A DNA stretch of 64,000 nt from Chinchilla lanigera (taxonomy: Eukaryota > Chordata > Mammalia > Rodentia > Chinchillidae): contig NW_004955477.1 of the NCBI RefSeq assembly GCF_000276665.1, positions 691,313 to 755,312 of the forward strand, in the 5' to 3' direction. The notes under the pieces were generated by a model that was not told the DNA's origin, did no database searches, and saw nothing but the letters and a program-made list of their open reading frames with translations. The position numbers and the translations under genes were made by a program. Of this stretch, positions 1 through 13,353 are shown piece after piece. Every line of letters starts with the position of its first letter. The first letter of the stretch is position 1.

Positions 1-330
1 CCTTTATCACAGATTAGGTGACTGAGTGTGTTTTTGGTTGTGGCTGTTTCTTCTGGTCTGTTCCATTGATCCTCAGGTCTGTTCTTTAGCCAGCACCAGG
101 TTGATTTTATTACAGTATCTTTGTAGTGTAATTTCAGATCAGGGATTGTGATTCCACCTGACTTGTCCTTGTTGCCCAGGATTGTTTTTGCTATTCTGGG
201 TCTCTTCTGATTCCAGATGAATTTAAGGCATGTTTTCTCTAGATCTGTGAGGTATGCTAATGGTAGTTTAATGGAAATTGCATTGAATCTGTACAGCAGT
301 TTTGGGTGTATGGCCATTTTTCAAGGTTTG
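1..330 (-). mobile_element. Antisense L1 (LINE-1) ORF2 fragment
   Basis: The + strand reads as the complement of the L1 ORF2 3' region, matching the antisense L1 at about 7870-8210 (same run of phrases around 'gtagtgtaatttcag' and 'cagggattgtgattcc'). The match stops near 330. The element probably began before the window. It lies in a PLEKHA1 intron and has no intact reading frame. Confidence 0.8.
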
Positions 331-1518
331 TTTAAAAGACATGTTGAGAATATGGAAACATTTTCTTGTACATGGTGATTCAGCCCTTTGAACAGCCTAT
401 AGATGGCTTTTTATCCAGCATGCACCTAATAAGAATATACTGTGTATCACTGTAGATTTTAGCCAGTGTTTATAGGAATGTTTTTAGGCGAAAGGACATG
501 TAGCACTGAGTTCTACCTTGAAGGTACGCTTTTTTTTTTCAGGAGTAAGTTATGAGGCTTCCTGCCCATGTGATGGGAATAGGCATTGCTGTCTTGTAAG
601 CCTTGATAAAATGGCAGTTGAAGGTGAGGGAAGCTAACGGGCATAGAAATGATGTTCAGGAATAGGGATTGGGCATTAAGAGCAGAGGAAGCCAGAGGAT
701 CCTGCCTATTTGGTCCTGGGAATAAGTCTCAACCTCTGAACATCTTTTTCACTTGTGTTTTTGCCTTGAGTTCCAGAACTTGGTACCCTTAGCCCACTTC
801 AGTGCTACAGCCTCTCCCTTTTAAGCTGGGCTTTTCTTCTGTTTAGTTTTCTGATGACATTAGTACTTATTGATTCTTTACACTCTATCAGGTCTTTAAA
901 CTAAAGGCTTTACCTAAACTCACTGGGAAAGTGAGGTATAGAAGGATTGATTGACTTGTACAGTTTTCAGAGCTGATAAGCTATGGAGTGGGGAGCCCCA
1001 GCTAGCCTGTGAACAAAGAACCCTCTTCTGATACTTTTGTGAAAGTAGAACCAAGCTTTTAGAGTATTCTACTGATGAGGACAGTGGTTAGGTCTACTTC
1101 CTGACTGAGCCTTGTTGTACCTTTTCATGCTTATAGACTTACAGAGAAACGCATTGTAGACTGCCTGGAAAGGTTCAGGAAAGAGTTACTGAGCAGGGTT
1201 GTGCCAGCTGACCTATTTTTTTAGTTTGCACTTACTAACTGTCACTAAAAGATGAACTCTCAAAGAAGAGTGCACCAAAAGTCAGCATGCTAATTGTTAG
1301 TTTCCATCTGAAACGAATGATTCAGTGTTTATGTCACAACCCAATAGAGTTAATATAGTTAAAGCTAGTGTTGTAGTTAGATTAAATTTTTTGTCTTTCA
1401 CCAGAATAGCTTGTTACCACGTGACAGAAGACGCCCACACACTGCATCTGTTCTGTACATAAAGCAGAAGTTATTTTGGGTTTATACAGTGTTAGGAAAG
1501 CAGTATTTTTAACTGATT
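331..1518. other. Intronic sequence, nothing recognised
   Basis: This AT-rich PLEKHA1 intron sequence shows no exon, RNA gene or repeat that I can name. None of the short open frames resembles the missing N-terminal PH domain exons. Confidence 0.5.
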
Positions 1519-1535
1519 CAGAAGTATGTATTCTT

Positions 1536-1643
1536 GGGGCTGGGGATTTAGCTCAGCGGCAAAAACGCCTGCCTGGCAAGTGCAAGGTCGTGAGTTCGGT
1601 TCCCGATACCGGAGAAAAAAAAAACAAAAAAAACCAAAAAAAA
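1536..1643 (+). mobile_element. ID-type (tRNA-derived) SINE, young
   Basis: The body starts GGGGCTGGGGATTTAGCTCA, carries pol III A-box-like (TTAGCTCAGCGGC) and B-box-like (GAGTTCGGTTCCC) sequences, and ends in an A-rich tail. It is flanked by a perfect 17-bp target-site duplication, cagaagtatgtattctt, at 1519-1535 and 1644-1660. The perfect duplication implies a recent L1-mediated insertion. Confidence 0.92.
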
Positions 1644-2240
1644 CAGAAGTATGTATTCTTAAAAGATTTTAACTGATTATTTTTAAAACTTTCAAGAAAT
1701 ACTCACTACTTGGAAAATTTCTTTAGAAATAATGTAGTAAGTTTTTTTGTACAATTTGCAGTAAGCAGCAGCACTCATTTCTTAGTGCTTTTAGAAAAGA
1801 AGCGGTGCATGGTCTCAGGCTTTGTACCAGTATGGGGGTTATTGAATTTTGGACCATGGCTCTGTGTGATTTATTCATGTGATAAAATAGTCTTACTCAA
1901 AATTGATTAGGGATTGGGTAATACATTAAAGTATGCACTTTTAATTAGCTCTTGTGGTCGTGTTTTATTTTGCATGTTGAAATTTTTAGTTTTTAAGTAA
2001 ATTTGTTGGTAATTTCGTGTTTTTATAATTCACATTTAGAAAATATAAGAACTGTACATGTAAGATACAGAAATCCTTATTTCATGAAGAAAATTATTAT
2101 ATATACATTAATGTGAATATAAAATAGATAACATTTACTAAAGAAGTCAATTTTAGATAGATGCATGTATTTAGCTTGTAGAACAACAATGAAATAATTC
2201 CTATGTGTTAATAAGGTACATTTTATGATTTTGGTTTTTT

Positions 2241-2315
2241 TTTTGCACAGGGAATCGAACTTAGGGCCTCATGCTTGCTAGGCAGGTGCAGTGCTGCTGA
2301 GCTACATCCCTGGCT
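2241..2315 (-). mobile_element. ID-type SINE, diverged, antisense
   Basis: The reverse complement matches the ID body (GCTCAGCAGCACTGCACCTG-like A-box side and GGTTCGATTCCC-like B box) with many changes. I see no clear target-site duplication. This is an older copy in a PLEKHA1 intron. Confidence 0.75.
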
Positions 2316-2537
2316 TTATGTTTATTTTTATATAAATCTTTCCAGTTTTGATTTCACATCCATTTTATACACTTCAGTGTACTAGAACGTGAAATAGCTG
2401 CTAATTTGCCTATAGATACCTTGAAAAATTAAAGTTTCTGTTTCAGTATATGTGGTTTACCTTCTTATAGAGTAATTTCAAATGACATTTTGGTCAACTA
2501 TGTAATTTAGTGGTCTGCTAAGTACTATGTGATAAAT

Positions 2538-2639
2538 TTTTTTTTTATTTTTTTGGTTTTTCTCCGGTACCAGGAACCAAGCTCACGACTTTGCGCTTGC
2601 CAGGCAGGCGCTTTTGCTGCTGAGCTATATCCCCAGCCC
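2538..2639 (-). mobile_element. ID-type SINE, antisense, with 17-bp TSD
   Basis: A poly-T-leading antisense ID copy contains CTCCGGTACCAGGAACC and ends CCCCAGCC. A perfect duplication, agtactatgtgataaat, occurs at 2521-2537 and 2640-2656, which fixes the insertion boundaries. Confidence 0.92.
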
Positions 2640-2799
2640 AGTACTATGTGATAAATAAATTTAGAATCGTTAGAAATCCCAAATTAGATTTTGAGACTAT
2701 GGGGTTTCAACATTAAGGTGGCTAGAGCGTAGTTCATAAGAGAATGGTGATTATTTAATTACTTGCTAATGATAGTACTTTTTTTGATGTTGTTTTGTT

Positions 2800-2949
2800 T
2801 CTTTTTTTTGTTTTTTTGAGACAGGGTCTTGCTGTGCAGTTCAGACTGGCCTTGAGCTCACTTTGTAGCCCAGGCTGGCCTCTAACTCGCAACAATCCTC
2901 CTGCCTCAGCCTCCTGAGTGCTTGGATTACAGGTGTGCGCCACCACACA
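2800..2949 (-). mobile_element. B1-type (7SL-derived) SINE, antisense
   Basis: The segment begins TTTTTGAGACAGGGTCTTGC and ends in the complement of the B1 5' end (GGATTACAGGTGTGCGCCAC). The centre contains two consecutive CTGGCCT modules, as in rodent B1 with the internal duplication. Confidence 0.88.
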
Positions 2950-2956
2950 TTTATTC

Positions 2957-5849
2957 TCTTTGTTTTTCTTTGCTTTTGTTAGGTTTGTGTGAATATGCGT
3001 TGGTGGCTGAAACTTGCTTACCTTACTTCTTTTTTAAAGAACACTAGTAGAGAAACCAACCTTAAAGGGAGTGTCCAGTGGACCAAGTTTAGAAAATCAA
3101 AATTTAAAGCATACTTTATTTATGATAATTACAATATAGGTATGATAGTTTCTGGCCCTTTATTTATTAGTAAGAAATAGTCAACATGTATGTGGTTTAT
3201 TCTAGACAGAAATCCATTGTTTTTAAAGTGTCTTTTTCCCCCATAGATTTTAATTTTAAAAAAATTAGATTTTTAACCTAAAAATTAATCTCTTGAAACT
3301 GTGGCAAAACTGTTCTATGGTTTGATCCTTTTTTTTTTCTTTTTAAATAATGACTGGGAGCAAATAGAAGAAAAAGTAAGCTGGATAGAGGACGCAGGTC
3401 CTAGCAAAATGGTCTTTGTGCCCAGCAGTGTTAGCAAGGCCTTCTCCTTTACACTAGTATTGTCAACTGACTGAGCAAGTGTAGAGCACTGGGAAAACTC
3501 GGACAACTCATAAATTTACATTTGAACATCTTAGGTTTCAGTCTTTAAGTACAGTCATTATTCTTGGTAAATTAAATGGTAACCTTGCCTTTAATTTTTT
3601 GCAAATGAAACTGGCATTTTCATTTATGTCATTCATGAATATTGAAGTCTGTTTATTCCTCTCTTCATTCTTTAATTATTTTTATCTTTTATTTTCCTAC
3701 TGTTAGAACTTTCTAAAATTAGGGATCATATTTAAATGCCTGCTAGGAAGAAATTCAGATTGCTTGAGGAAAAAAGCCATATAAAAAAGGTAGAAAACGG
3801 GAAAAGAGAAAGAGCGCTAGCCAGAGAAACCCAAGCATATTCAGTGACTGACACTTGCTCTCACTGCTGTCTTGTGAGATCACTTTTCTGATTCTCATTA
3901 ACAGCTGGCTGTTAATTGCAGTTGCAAGAGATTGTGGTCCTAAACTTTTTTATTTTAATGGCTGAATGTAAAATAACTTTTCTTTCAGTTACTTACAATT
4001 TTAAGGAAGTTACCTATGTTTGTGGATATTTTATTTGTATTTTTCCTGTTCTTAGGCAACAAATATAATTTAGTTTTATTGTAAAATGCAATTCTACATT
4101 AATAATTAGACTTTAACCATGGAATTATGCTATACTTTTGATTTTATTATAAGGACAAAGTAGAAGCCAGTGAATTTAACAGCATAGGCAAAGATTTTAA
4201 TATATTATCATTTCTGGAAGAAAAATGGGAAACCAGTCTGAATTTTGGTATTTTTGTATGGTTATAATCAAGATTTTTCTTAGGACCTTCCCAGGTATAG
4301 TTAACCTCTTAATCTCTTGAAATGAGTAATAATGACTGCTTCTCTTATGGATCATCTCTTAGCAACATACCTCATCTTGAGCAGTTGAGTAGATTTTCTC
4401 TGTTTCAGATTCCCTTAATGCAGTTTTCCATTTTCAGTGAGATAACAGGGCCATGTTTTCACTGTGGAAATAACTGAAATATATGATACTGTTCATTAAA
4501 AAATACAGTAGGCCTTCTCAGTAAATTGTTCTAGGGTTTGATGACCAAATTAGGTTATCAAATAAAGTTCAACATTTATCACTGTTTGATTAATGAAATT
4601 CTGCTCACTAGTGTGTTCTCCTTACAAACCACTGCAAAATATATAGCTTCTTAGGATTCAAAGCGTCACTCAGGATTCACATCCCTCCTCTTCCTTTCCT
4701 GTTTCTTTCTCCTTTGTTTGGAAGCATGACAAGAGACACAGGGTGGGAGGGAGAGGAAAGAGAGTTTTAGAAGTCACCCACCAGACAAGTCATTTATATC
4801 TGTAAACAGTTATGTGCAAAATGCTTAACTTGGATCTCCTACAGCTCAGTGTCCTCTCTTATGCATGTAATACATATTTGCTGAACATTTTGCAAAAAGC
4901 TTCTTTGAAAATCTTTATCTGCATTGTATAGTAGCTTTTCTGCAAAGTTGATGAGAGTAGCATTATAAAAAAAATGAGAGTAAAGTTTTAGAATAGTACA
5001 TTATTTCTTGAAGTGTTATTTGTGAAACATCTCCCTCAAGATACCTGCTGTTCATCCACAAAGTACAATTCTGGGAAGTTTATTATAGATTTATTGAACC
5101 AGAATTTTTGAGTGCATAGCCCAGAAATGTGAAGTTTTTAATAATGTATAGTCATACCTTATGGACACTGTATCTGAGGAGCCCACTCCTCTCTTAAATC
5201 ACAGGAATACATGGTTACAATCTCTGAATACATTATGATAATGTTCTTTATAGTTCTGCTGGTACCTTGTTAAACAAGGATTAACTATGTGACAGGTAGA
5301 TTGTTTAACCTTAAATGTTTTTTATATTGCTACTTTTGCCATTGTCAAGTATTTTTACATTTCTGAAAGACTATAAAATTTCCAAATGCTCTTTAAATCT
5401 TTAGAGAGAGACTAAATCATGTCCAGCATCACAATTGATGTTGAGTGTGTTTTATCATATTTTCTCCATTGCCTTTAAAGTTCACAATTCATGTGTAGAC
5501 CATATGGTTAACAGTTTGAAGAAAGAACTCATGATTAGCTAAGTAGCTTATTCCCTGATTAGTTCACAGAATAGCTGAAATATATCTTAAACATTAGTAA
5601 TACTCCAATTCTTTGATTCTACTTTAGTGAGACCTTTATTTTTGAGATTCTACTGTTGTCATAATTACTACTCATTTATAGTTATGATTTATGATTCATT
5701 CAAGTATTTGAATTCCTTCGTTTTTGTTTTTTATTTTAAAGATAAAGAAACAAAAAATACAAAAACATAAAAATTACTTCTTTAAGATCCTACTACTGAG
5801 TTTTTCTTCATAATCTACTATTGCATTTATTTTTGCTTTTATTTTATTT
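2957..5849. other. Intronic sequence, nothing recognised
   Basis: This is about 2.9 kb of AT-rich PLEKHA1 intron. I see no exon, RNA gene or nameable repeat. A (CT)-rich patch near 4685-4720 is simple sequence. Confidence 0.45.
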
Positions 5850-6505
5850 TTATTAGAACATCTTTGTGATATATAATACTTACATTCATTGTGGGTAGTG
5901 GGTAATTAACACATCTTAATTCTTTTTATATCCCTGTCTCCCTCCACCACACTGTTAATCTCAAAGTCTCCCATTTGCAAAAGATGTACTTCTTCATTTT
6001 CTATTACCTTTTTATTTTGCCCTTTAATTTATTTATACTTTGGGTTTCTCATTAAAGAGAAACCATGTGGTATTGATTTATGTGTGTCTGATTTGTTTTA
6101 CTTTATATTGTTATTTCAAGGTATATTACTTTTCCTACAAATGACTCAAATTTATCTTTTATAACAGTAGTACTCAATTGTTTGTATATACCAGATTTTC
6201 TTCATTTATCCGTTTGTTGATAGACATATAAGTCACTTCTATTTTTTACATGTATTTTTATGGCCATCTATACTTTTTCTAAAAAGTATCTATTCATTTC
6301 AGTTGCCCATTTTTTATTTAGTTATTTATTCTCAGACTAAATTTTCTTAGTTCTTTATATATGCTAGATGTTTGTCCTCTGTCTAGGTATAGCTGGCAAA
6401 AATTTTTTCTTGTTTTGTAGATTGTCTCTTAAATGTTAATGGTTTCCTTTGCTGTGCAGATTCTTTGTAATTTTGTGTAATCTAATTTGTTGATTCTTTT
6501 TTTTA
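5850..6505 (-). mobile_element. L1-A, 3' part (antisense), interrupted by L1-B
   Basis: The complement of an L1 3'UTR and ORF2 C-terminal end is recognisable by the block on pattern-matching terms shared with 6840-7600 (signals such as 'tccatt..tTGTTGAT' and 'tagatgtttgtcctctgtct'). The alignment with L1 breaks at the T-run near 6500, where a second L1 begins. Its 5' continuation appears to resume near 10965. Confidence 0.7.
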
Positions 6506-9500
6506 AATTAAGTTTATTGGTTCAGTTTAGATATACATAAAGATCATATTCATCGTAGAGAATTTGTACCTGTATATGATATATTTTGATTCCTCTTTTT
6601 TTCACAGTCCCCTCTCCTCTCTTCAACTTCTCTTCCTTTCCCTATTCACAAAGCTTTGCTTCCATTTTATCCTTGTTTTTCCTTTTCACTTCCTTCCTTT
6701 ATCCCTCCCCCCTCCGTAGTTCCTCTTGCCCTTTGAATGGTTTTTTTCTGTATCATAATATATATTGTACATTTTGGTCTTTATTTACTCTTTCAGTTTC
6801 TCACAACAGGAAGACAATGCAATGTTTACACATGTGTATCTGACTTATTTCACTTAAGAGTCTGGTGTTAAGGTGCATTCATTTACCTAGAAATGTCTCA
6901 AGTTTATCATTCTTCATGTCTGAGTAGTATTCCATTCTATTAAAAAAAACATCTTTTTTTATCCATTCCTTGGTTGATGGGCATTTGGGTTGTTTCCAAT
7001 ATTAAGCTATTACAAACTGTGCTGCCATAAACATTGCTGTGCACATATCACTGTGGTATCACTGATGTTTTTAATTCTTCCAGGAAGATACCAAGAAGGG
7101 GAATAGCTGGGGCTATTCAAATGGGGCTTCTAGTCTTAGTTTTCTGAGGAATCTCCACACTGATTTCCACAGTGGTTGCACCAGTCTACAGTCCAACTAA
7201 TAGTGGAGAAGAGTTCATTTTTCTCCATAGGCCCTTCAACTTTCGTTATTGGTTGATTTCTTGATGATAGCCATTCTCTGTGGAGTGAAATGAAATCCCA
7301 GTGTTTTAATTTGCATCTCTCTAATGAACAGTGATGTTGAACATTTTTTTCATATATTTATTTGCCATTTGTATTTTTTCCATCTGAGAAATGTGTATTC
7401 ATCTCAGATGCCCATTTTTGGATTAGGTCTTTGAATTGGGGGGTCTGATTTTTTTTCATTTCTTTATATGTTCTAGATATAAGTCCTTGGTCTGAGGGAC
7501 AACTGACTGAAATTTTTTCCCACTCTTTGGGTTGTCTTTTCACTCTGTTGACAATTTCTTTTGCTGTGCCAAACCTTTTTAATAGGATGAAATCCCAGTT
7601 GTTGAATCTTTCTATTATTTCCCATGCAATTGGGGTTTTATTCATGGAATCTTTCCCTATACATGTATCTTCAAGAGTTCTGCTTATTCTCTCTTCCAGC
7701 AGATTAATGTTTCTGTTTTAGTATTTATATCTTTGATCCATATTGACTTTAGTTGTGTGCATGGTAATAGTTAAGGGTCTAGTTTTAGTCTTTGGCATAT
7801 AGAAAGCCAGTTTTCCTAGTACTATTTATTAAAGAGGCTATCTTTTCTCCAGTGAATGTGTTTGGCTCCTTTGTCAACAATAAGGTGGTTGAGTGTGTAT
7901 AGAGTTGTTTCTGTATCTTGTAATGTGTTCCACTGATCCTCAGGCCTTTTTTTTTTTTTTTTTGCCAGTACCATGCTGATTTTATCACAGTAGCTTTGTA
8001 GTGTAATTTCAAGTCAGGGATTGTGATTCCCCTTACCTTGCCTTTGTTGCTGAGAATTGTTTGTACTATTCCAGATCTCTGCTGGTTTCAAAGAATTTTA
8101 GGAATGTTGTCTCTAGTTTTGTGAGGTATGTTATTGGAATTTTGATCAAAATTTCATTAAATCTCTATAACAATTTTGGGAGTATGGTTCTTATCAATGA
8201 GCAAGGGATATTTTTCCATTTTTAAAAATATCTTCGATCTTCTTTTTCAGAGTACTTTAATTTCCAGTGTATAGGTCTTTTACTACTTCCTGTCTTAAAT
8301 TGATTCCTAAGTATTTTTTTCTTTTCTTTTTGTTTGGATGTTATTGTGAAAGGTGTGGTTTCCCTAATTTCTCTCATTGAATTTGTTGTTTATGTGCAGG
8401 AATGCTATTGATTTTTGTATCCAGCAACACTACTGAATTTGGTTATTATAAGTCTTGGTGGAGTTTTTGGGGTCTTCTATTAGAGTATCATGTCATCTGC
8501 AAATGATAATATAACTTTTTCCTGTCCTATCCTTACTCCTTTTATTTATTTTTCTTATCTAATGGGTCTGGCTAATGTTGCCAGAACTATATTGAATAAG
8601 AGTGGTGATAGTGGGCATCCTTCTCTTTTTCTTGATTTTAGAATGAAAGTGTTCAGTTTTTGACCCATTCAGTACAATGTTGGCTATTGTTTTGTCATAG
8701 ATGGCTTTTATCAGGTTGAGGTAAAGACCATCTGTTCCAATTTTCTGTAGGATTTTTATTATGAAGCGGTGTTGGACTTTGTCAAATGCTTTTTCTGCAT
8801 TTGTTGAGATGATCATGTTGTTCTTGTATTTGGTTCTGTTGGTACAGTGTATTACATTTATTGATTTGTGTATGTTGAAGCATCCCTACATCACTGGAAT
8901 GAATCCCACTTGGTCACGTTGTATAATGATTTGCCAGTATCTTTTTGAGGATTTTTGTATTTATGTTTATTAGAGAGTTTGGCTTGCAGTTTCCTTTTTT
9001 TGTTGGGTCCTTCTCTGGTTTTGGTATCAGGATAATACTTGGAGCCAGGAATGGTTTTGGGAATATTGCTTCCCTTTCAATTACATTAAAGAGTTTCAGC
9101 ATTATTGGCATTAGATCTTCTCTGAATTTCTTATAAAATTCAATAATGAATCTCTCAGGACCTGGGCTTTTCTTTGTGTGTAAGTTTTGAATTATATTTT
9201 CAATTTCATTGACTGATACTGGGTTACTTACAATTTTTATACCCTCTTGATTCAGTTTTGGCCAATTCCTATGTACCTAGGAATCTGTCCATTTTTCAGT
9301 GTTTTCTATCTTACTACACTACCAGTTCTCCAAGTAGGTATTGATGATGTGCTGGATTTCCTCAGGATAGATTGTGATTTCACCCTTTTTGTTCCTAACT
9401 GTATGAATTTGAGTCTTTTCTTTCCTCTTTTTGGTAAGATTGGCCAAGGGTTTATCAGTTTTATTTAATCTCTCAAAGAGCCAAGTCTTTGATTCATTGA

Positions 9501-10965
9501 TTCTTTGTATTGTTTTCTTTGTCCCAATTGTATTAATTTCTGCTCTTTATAATTTCCTCCCTCACATGAGCTTTAGGTTTGATTTGCTCTTCGTTTAGAA
9601 GTTTGAGGTTCAGTATTAAGTTATTTGAGCTCCTTGTGTTTTCAGGGTGTGCAAATTCACTGCTATAATTTTCCCTCTTGAGACTGCTTTCATTGCGTCC
9701 CATAAGTTCCAGTATGTTGTATTGGTAGTATCATTTATTTGTAGATACTGTTTGATTTCTTCTTTAATTCCCTCTGTGATTCATTTTTTTGTTCAGAGGG
9801 CTGTTATTTAATTTCCATGTGTTTATATAGCATATAGCTTTTGTGGTTTCTTTTGCCATTGATTTCCATTTTTCTTGCACTATGGTCAGGTAATATAGAT
9901 GGGATAATTTGAGTTCCTTGCATTTACTTAAGCATGTTCTATAGGCTAGTCTGTAATCTGTTTTGGAGATTGTCCTATGTGCAGCTGAGAAGAATGTGTA
10001 TTCTGATGTTGTGGGTTGGAACACTCCATAGACATGTACTAAATCCATTTGTGCAGGTTTGGTTTTAGTTCTGATATGTTGTTGATTTTTTCTCTGGTTG
10101 ATCTATTTGTGATAGTGGGGTATTAAGGTCCCCCATTATAATTGTGTTAGTGCTTATTTCATTTTTCATGCCCATTGAGTGCACTGGTATTTGGTGCATA
10201 TATATTTATGATTATTATCTCTTCTTGAACTTTTCCCTTTGTAAGTAATGTAGTGACATTCTTTGTCTCTTTTGATCAGTCTTGGCTTGAGTTTCACATT
10301 GTGTGCAAATAGAATAACTACCCTTGCTTTTTTTTCCCTGGGTTCCTGTTATATGGAGTATTGTTTTCCATCCTTTGACTCTCAGTCTGTGAATTTCTTT
10401 TTGAGTTATCTGTGTTTCTTGTATGCAGCATATTGTTGGATCTTGCTTCTTTTTTTTTTTGTTTTTTCTCTGGTACTGGGAACCGAACTCACGACCTTGC
10501 GCTTGCCAGGCAGGTGCTTTTGCCGCTGAGCTAAATCCCCAGCCCCGGATCTTGCTTCTTGATCCATTCTGCTAGTCTGTTTTTTTCATTGGTGAATTGA
10601 AACCATTAACATTGATGGTTACAACTGACATCTATTAGCTTGTCCTTCTTTTATTATTTTCATGTTTTTGGTTCCTTGTCTTTCCCCTCTGTTTAATTGC
10701 TTGCTTTGTGTAGTGGCTTCTTTCTCTGGATGTTCTTGTAATTGTCTTTGTTTCTGTTTCTATAATAAGCTTTGGAGCATTTTGGAGAGCTGGTTTGGTG
10801 GTCATGATTTTCTTCAGTTCTTTGTAATGGAAGTATCTTATTTCTCCATTGATTTTGAAAGATAGTTTTGCAGGGTACATCAATCTGTGTTGGAGGTTGT
10901 TTTCTTTTAGGGCTTGAAATAGGCTCTCCTTGATTTGAGAGTTTGTGTTGAGAAGTCTGCTGTGG
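6505..10965 (-). mobile_element. L1-B: 5'-truncated L1, antisense, nested in L1-A
   Basis: This is a continuous antisense L1 from the poly-T/3'UTR at about 6505, through the reverse-transcriptase part of ORF2, into early ORF2 or upstream sequence near 10965. The reverse-strand frame at 8559-8816 encodes an L1 ORF2 reverse-transcriptase fragment (residues [11 protein letters not shown]). Stops and frameshifts break the reading frame, so it is a dead copy. Sequence at 10640-10962 aligns with 14000-14340 of the second L1, showing two separate insertions. An ID SINE sits inside it at 10452-10546. Confidence 0.82.
10452..10546 (-). mobile_element. ID-type SINE inside L1-B, antisense
   Basis: The antisense ID copy contains CTCTGGTACTGGGAACCGAA and ends ATCCCCAGCCCC. 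A perfect 14-bp duplication, ggatcttgcttctt, occurs at 10438-10451 and 10547-10560. It therefore inserted after the host L1. Confidence 0.93.
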
Positions 10966-12871
10966 TTGAATGTGTTTGGTGTTGTTTCTGCATCCTCTAT
11001 TCTGTTTGATTGATACACGTATCTGTTTTGTACCAATACTATGCTGTAGATTTGATATACTGTATAACTTGAAATTTGGAATTGTGATATCTCTTGCTTT
11101 GCTCTTGTTGCCCAGGATTGTTTTTGGTGTTCTGTTTCCAGATGGAGTTTATGATTGTTTTCTCTAGTTCTGAGAGGAATGCTGTTGGTATTTTGATTGA
11201 GATTGCATTAAACATATGTATCATTTTTGGAAGTATGGCCATTTTGACAGTATTGGTTCTGCTTGTACAGGAATAGGGGATTTCTATTTTCTGATGTCCT
11301 CTTCATTCTCCTTTTTCATAATACTGAAGTTTTCATTGTAGAGGTCTTTCATTTCCTTAATTAAATTAATTCCTAAGTATTTAATTTTTCTTGGTACTAT
11401 TATGAATGGGACTGCTTTCCTAATTTCTTTCTTGGTGTGTAAGAGTGCTATGGATATTTGTGTGTTGATTTTGTATCTTGCTACATTACTGAATTCAAGA
11501 AGTGTTTTTAGTGGGATTTTTGGGGTCTTCCATGTAAAGAATCTTGTCATCTGCACATGATAATTTGACTTTCTCTTTTCATATCCATGTCACTTATATT
11601 TCTTTCTCTTGCCTGATAGTTCTGGCTAATGTTTTGAGTACTGTAATAAAAGGAGTAGTGATAGTAGACATGTTTGTCTTGTTCCTGATTTCGAAGGCAA
11701 AGGCTTCAGCTTTTTTCAAATTAGTATCATGTTGACTGTTGGTTTCATAAATGGCTTTTATCAAATTGAGATAAGGTCATTCTGCACCTATTTTCTTTAA
11801 GTTTTTACCATGAATGGATGTTGGACTTTTGTCATAAGCTTTTTCTGCATCTGTTGAGTTGATTATGTGATTTTTTTGTCCTTGCCTCTGTTTATGTGGT
11901 ATGTTACATTTACTGATTTGTGTATGTTGAACCATCCTTGCATCCCTGGGTTAAAACCTACTTGGTCATGATATATGATCTTTTTAATGGTTTATTATAT
12001 TCTGTTTGTCATATCTTGTTGAGGATACTTGGGTCTGTGATCATTAAAGAGATTGGTCTGTTGTTTTCTTTCTTAGTTGGGTTCTTTTCTGGTTTTGGAA
12101 TCAGTAATGCTAGCTTCCAAAAATGAGCTTGGAAGTACTCCTTCAGTACTGGCATTATATCCTCGTTGAAGGTCTTACAGAATATGGTGGTAAATCCACC
12201 TGATTCTGGAATTTTCTTATTTGGTAAGTTGTTTGTTTTTATTATTATTATTACTGCCTCAGTTTTATTGCCTGTTACTGGATTACTCAGAGTTTTCATA
12301 TCTTCTTGGTTCAGTTTTGGTAGTTCATATTTGGCTAAGAAGCTGTCCATTTTTTCACAAGTCTCCACATTGTTGGAGTATAATTTTTTAGTAATTACTA
12401 ATGATTTTCTAGCTTTTAGTGGTGTCTGTTGTGATTTTACTTTTTCATTTCTAATTACATGGATGTGGGTCTATTCTTTCCTTCTTTTGGTCAGTTTGGC
12501 TAGAGATTTGTTTGTTTTGTGCATTCTTTTAAAGAACCAGCTCTTTATTCATTGACTCTTCACATTTTTTTTCTCAGTTACATTAATTTCTGTTTGATAA
12601 TTACCTGGGTTTGAGCTAGTATTGTTCTTTTTTTGGTGTCTTGAGGTGCATCATTAGTTCATTTATTTTCACTCTTCCTGTTTTCCTGGTGCATTCAAAG
12701 CACTAAAACTCCCTACAGGACTGTTTTATTGTGTCTCTCTGGTTCTGATATGTTGTACTGGCATTATTGTTTGATTCTATGAACTAATTTCTTCTTTGGT
12801 TTCTTCTTTGACCCACTGAGTGTTCAGAAGTGTTTTATTTAATGTTCAGATGTTTGTAAAAATTCTGTAGT

Positions 12872-12971
12872 TTCTTTTTTTTCTTTTTCTTTTTTTCTTA
12901 GTACCAGGAATCAAATTCAAAGTGTCATGCTTGTCAGACAGGTGCTGTGCCACTGAACTATATCCCTGGCC
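12872..12971 (-). mobile_element. ID-type SINE inside L1-A, diverged, antisense
   Basis: A T-rich leader is followed by a diverged antisense ID body (GGTACTAAG complement, CTGAACTATATCCCTGGCC). The flanks ttctgtagtttctttt (from about 12863) and ttctgtggtttctttt (from about 12972) form a 16-bp duplication with one mismatch. Confidence 0.8.
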
Positions 12972-13353
12972 TTCTGTGGTTTCTTTTATAATTGATTTGT
13001 AGTTTTAGTGTGCTATGATCTGATAATAGATATAAGATGATTTTGATACTTTTTTTGTTAGTTAAGCAGGCTTTGTGGACTAGCATGTGTGGTCAGTTTT
13101 GAAGACAGTTCCGTGTGCTGTGAGAAGCATATGTTTTCTGCTGTAGTAGGGTAGAAAACTCTGCAGATATCTATTAAATGCATTTGTTCAGAGTTTCGGA
13201 TCAGCTCTGATTTTTTAAAGTTTTTTAGCTGATCTGTTTGTGCAAGTGGGATATTGAGGTGACCCACTATGATTGTGTTAGCATTTATTTGGTCTTTTAT
13301 GTGCAGTAATGTTTGCTTTATGAAGTTAAATGCACCAGTACTCAGTGTGTGTC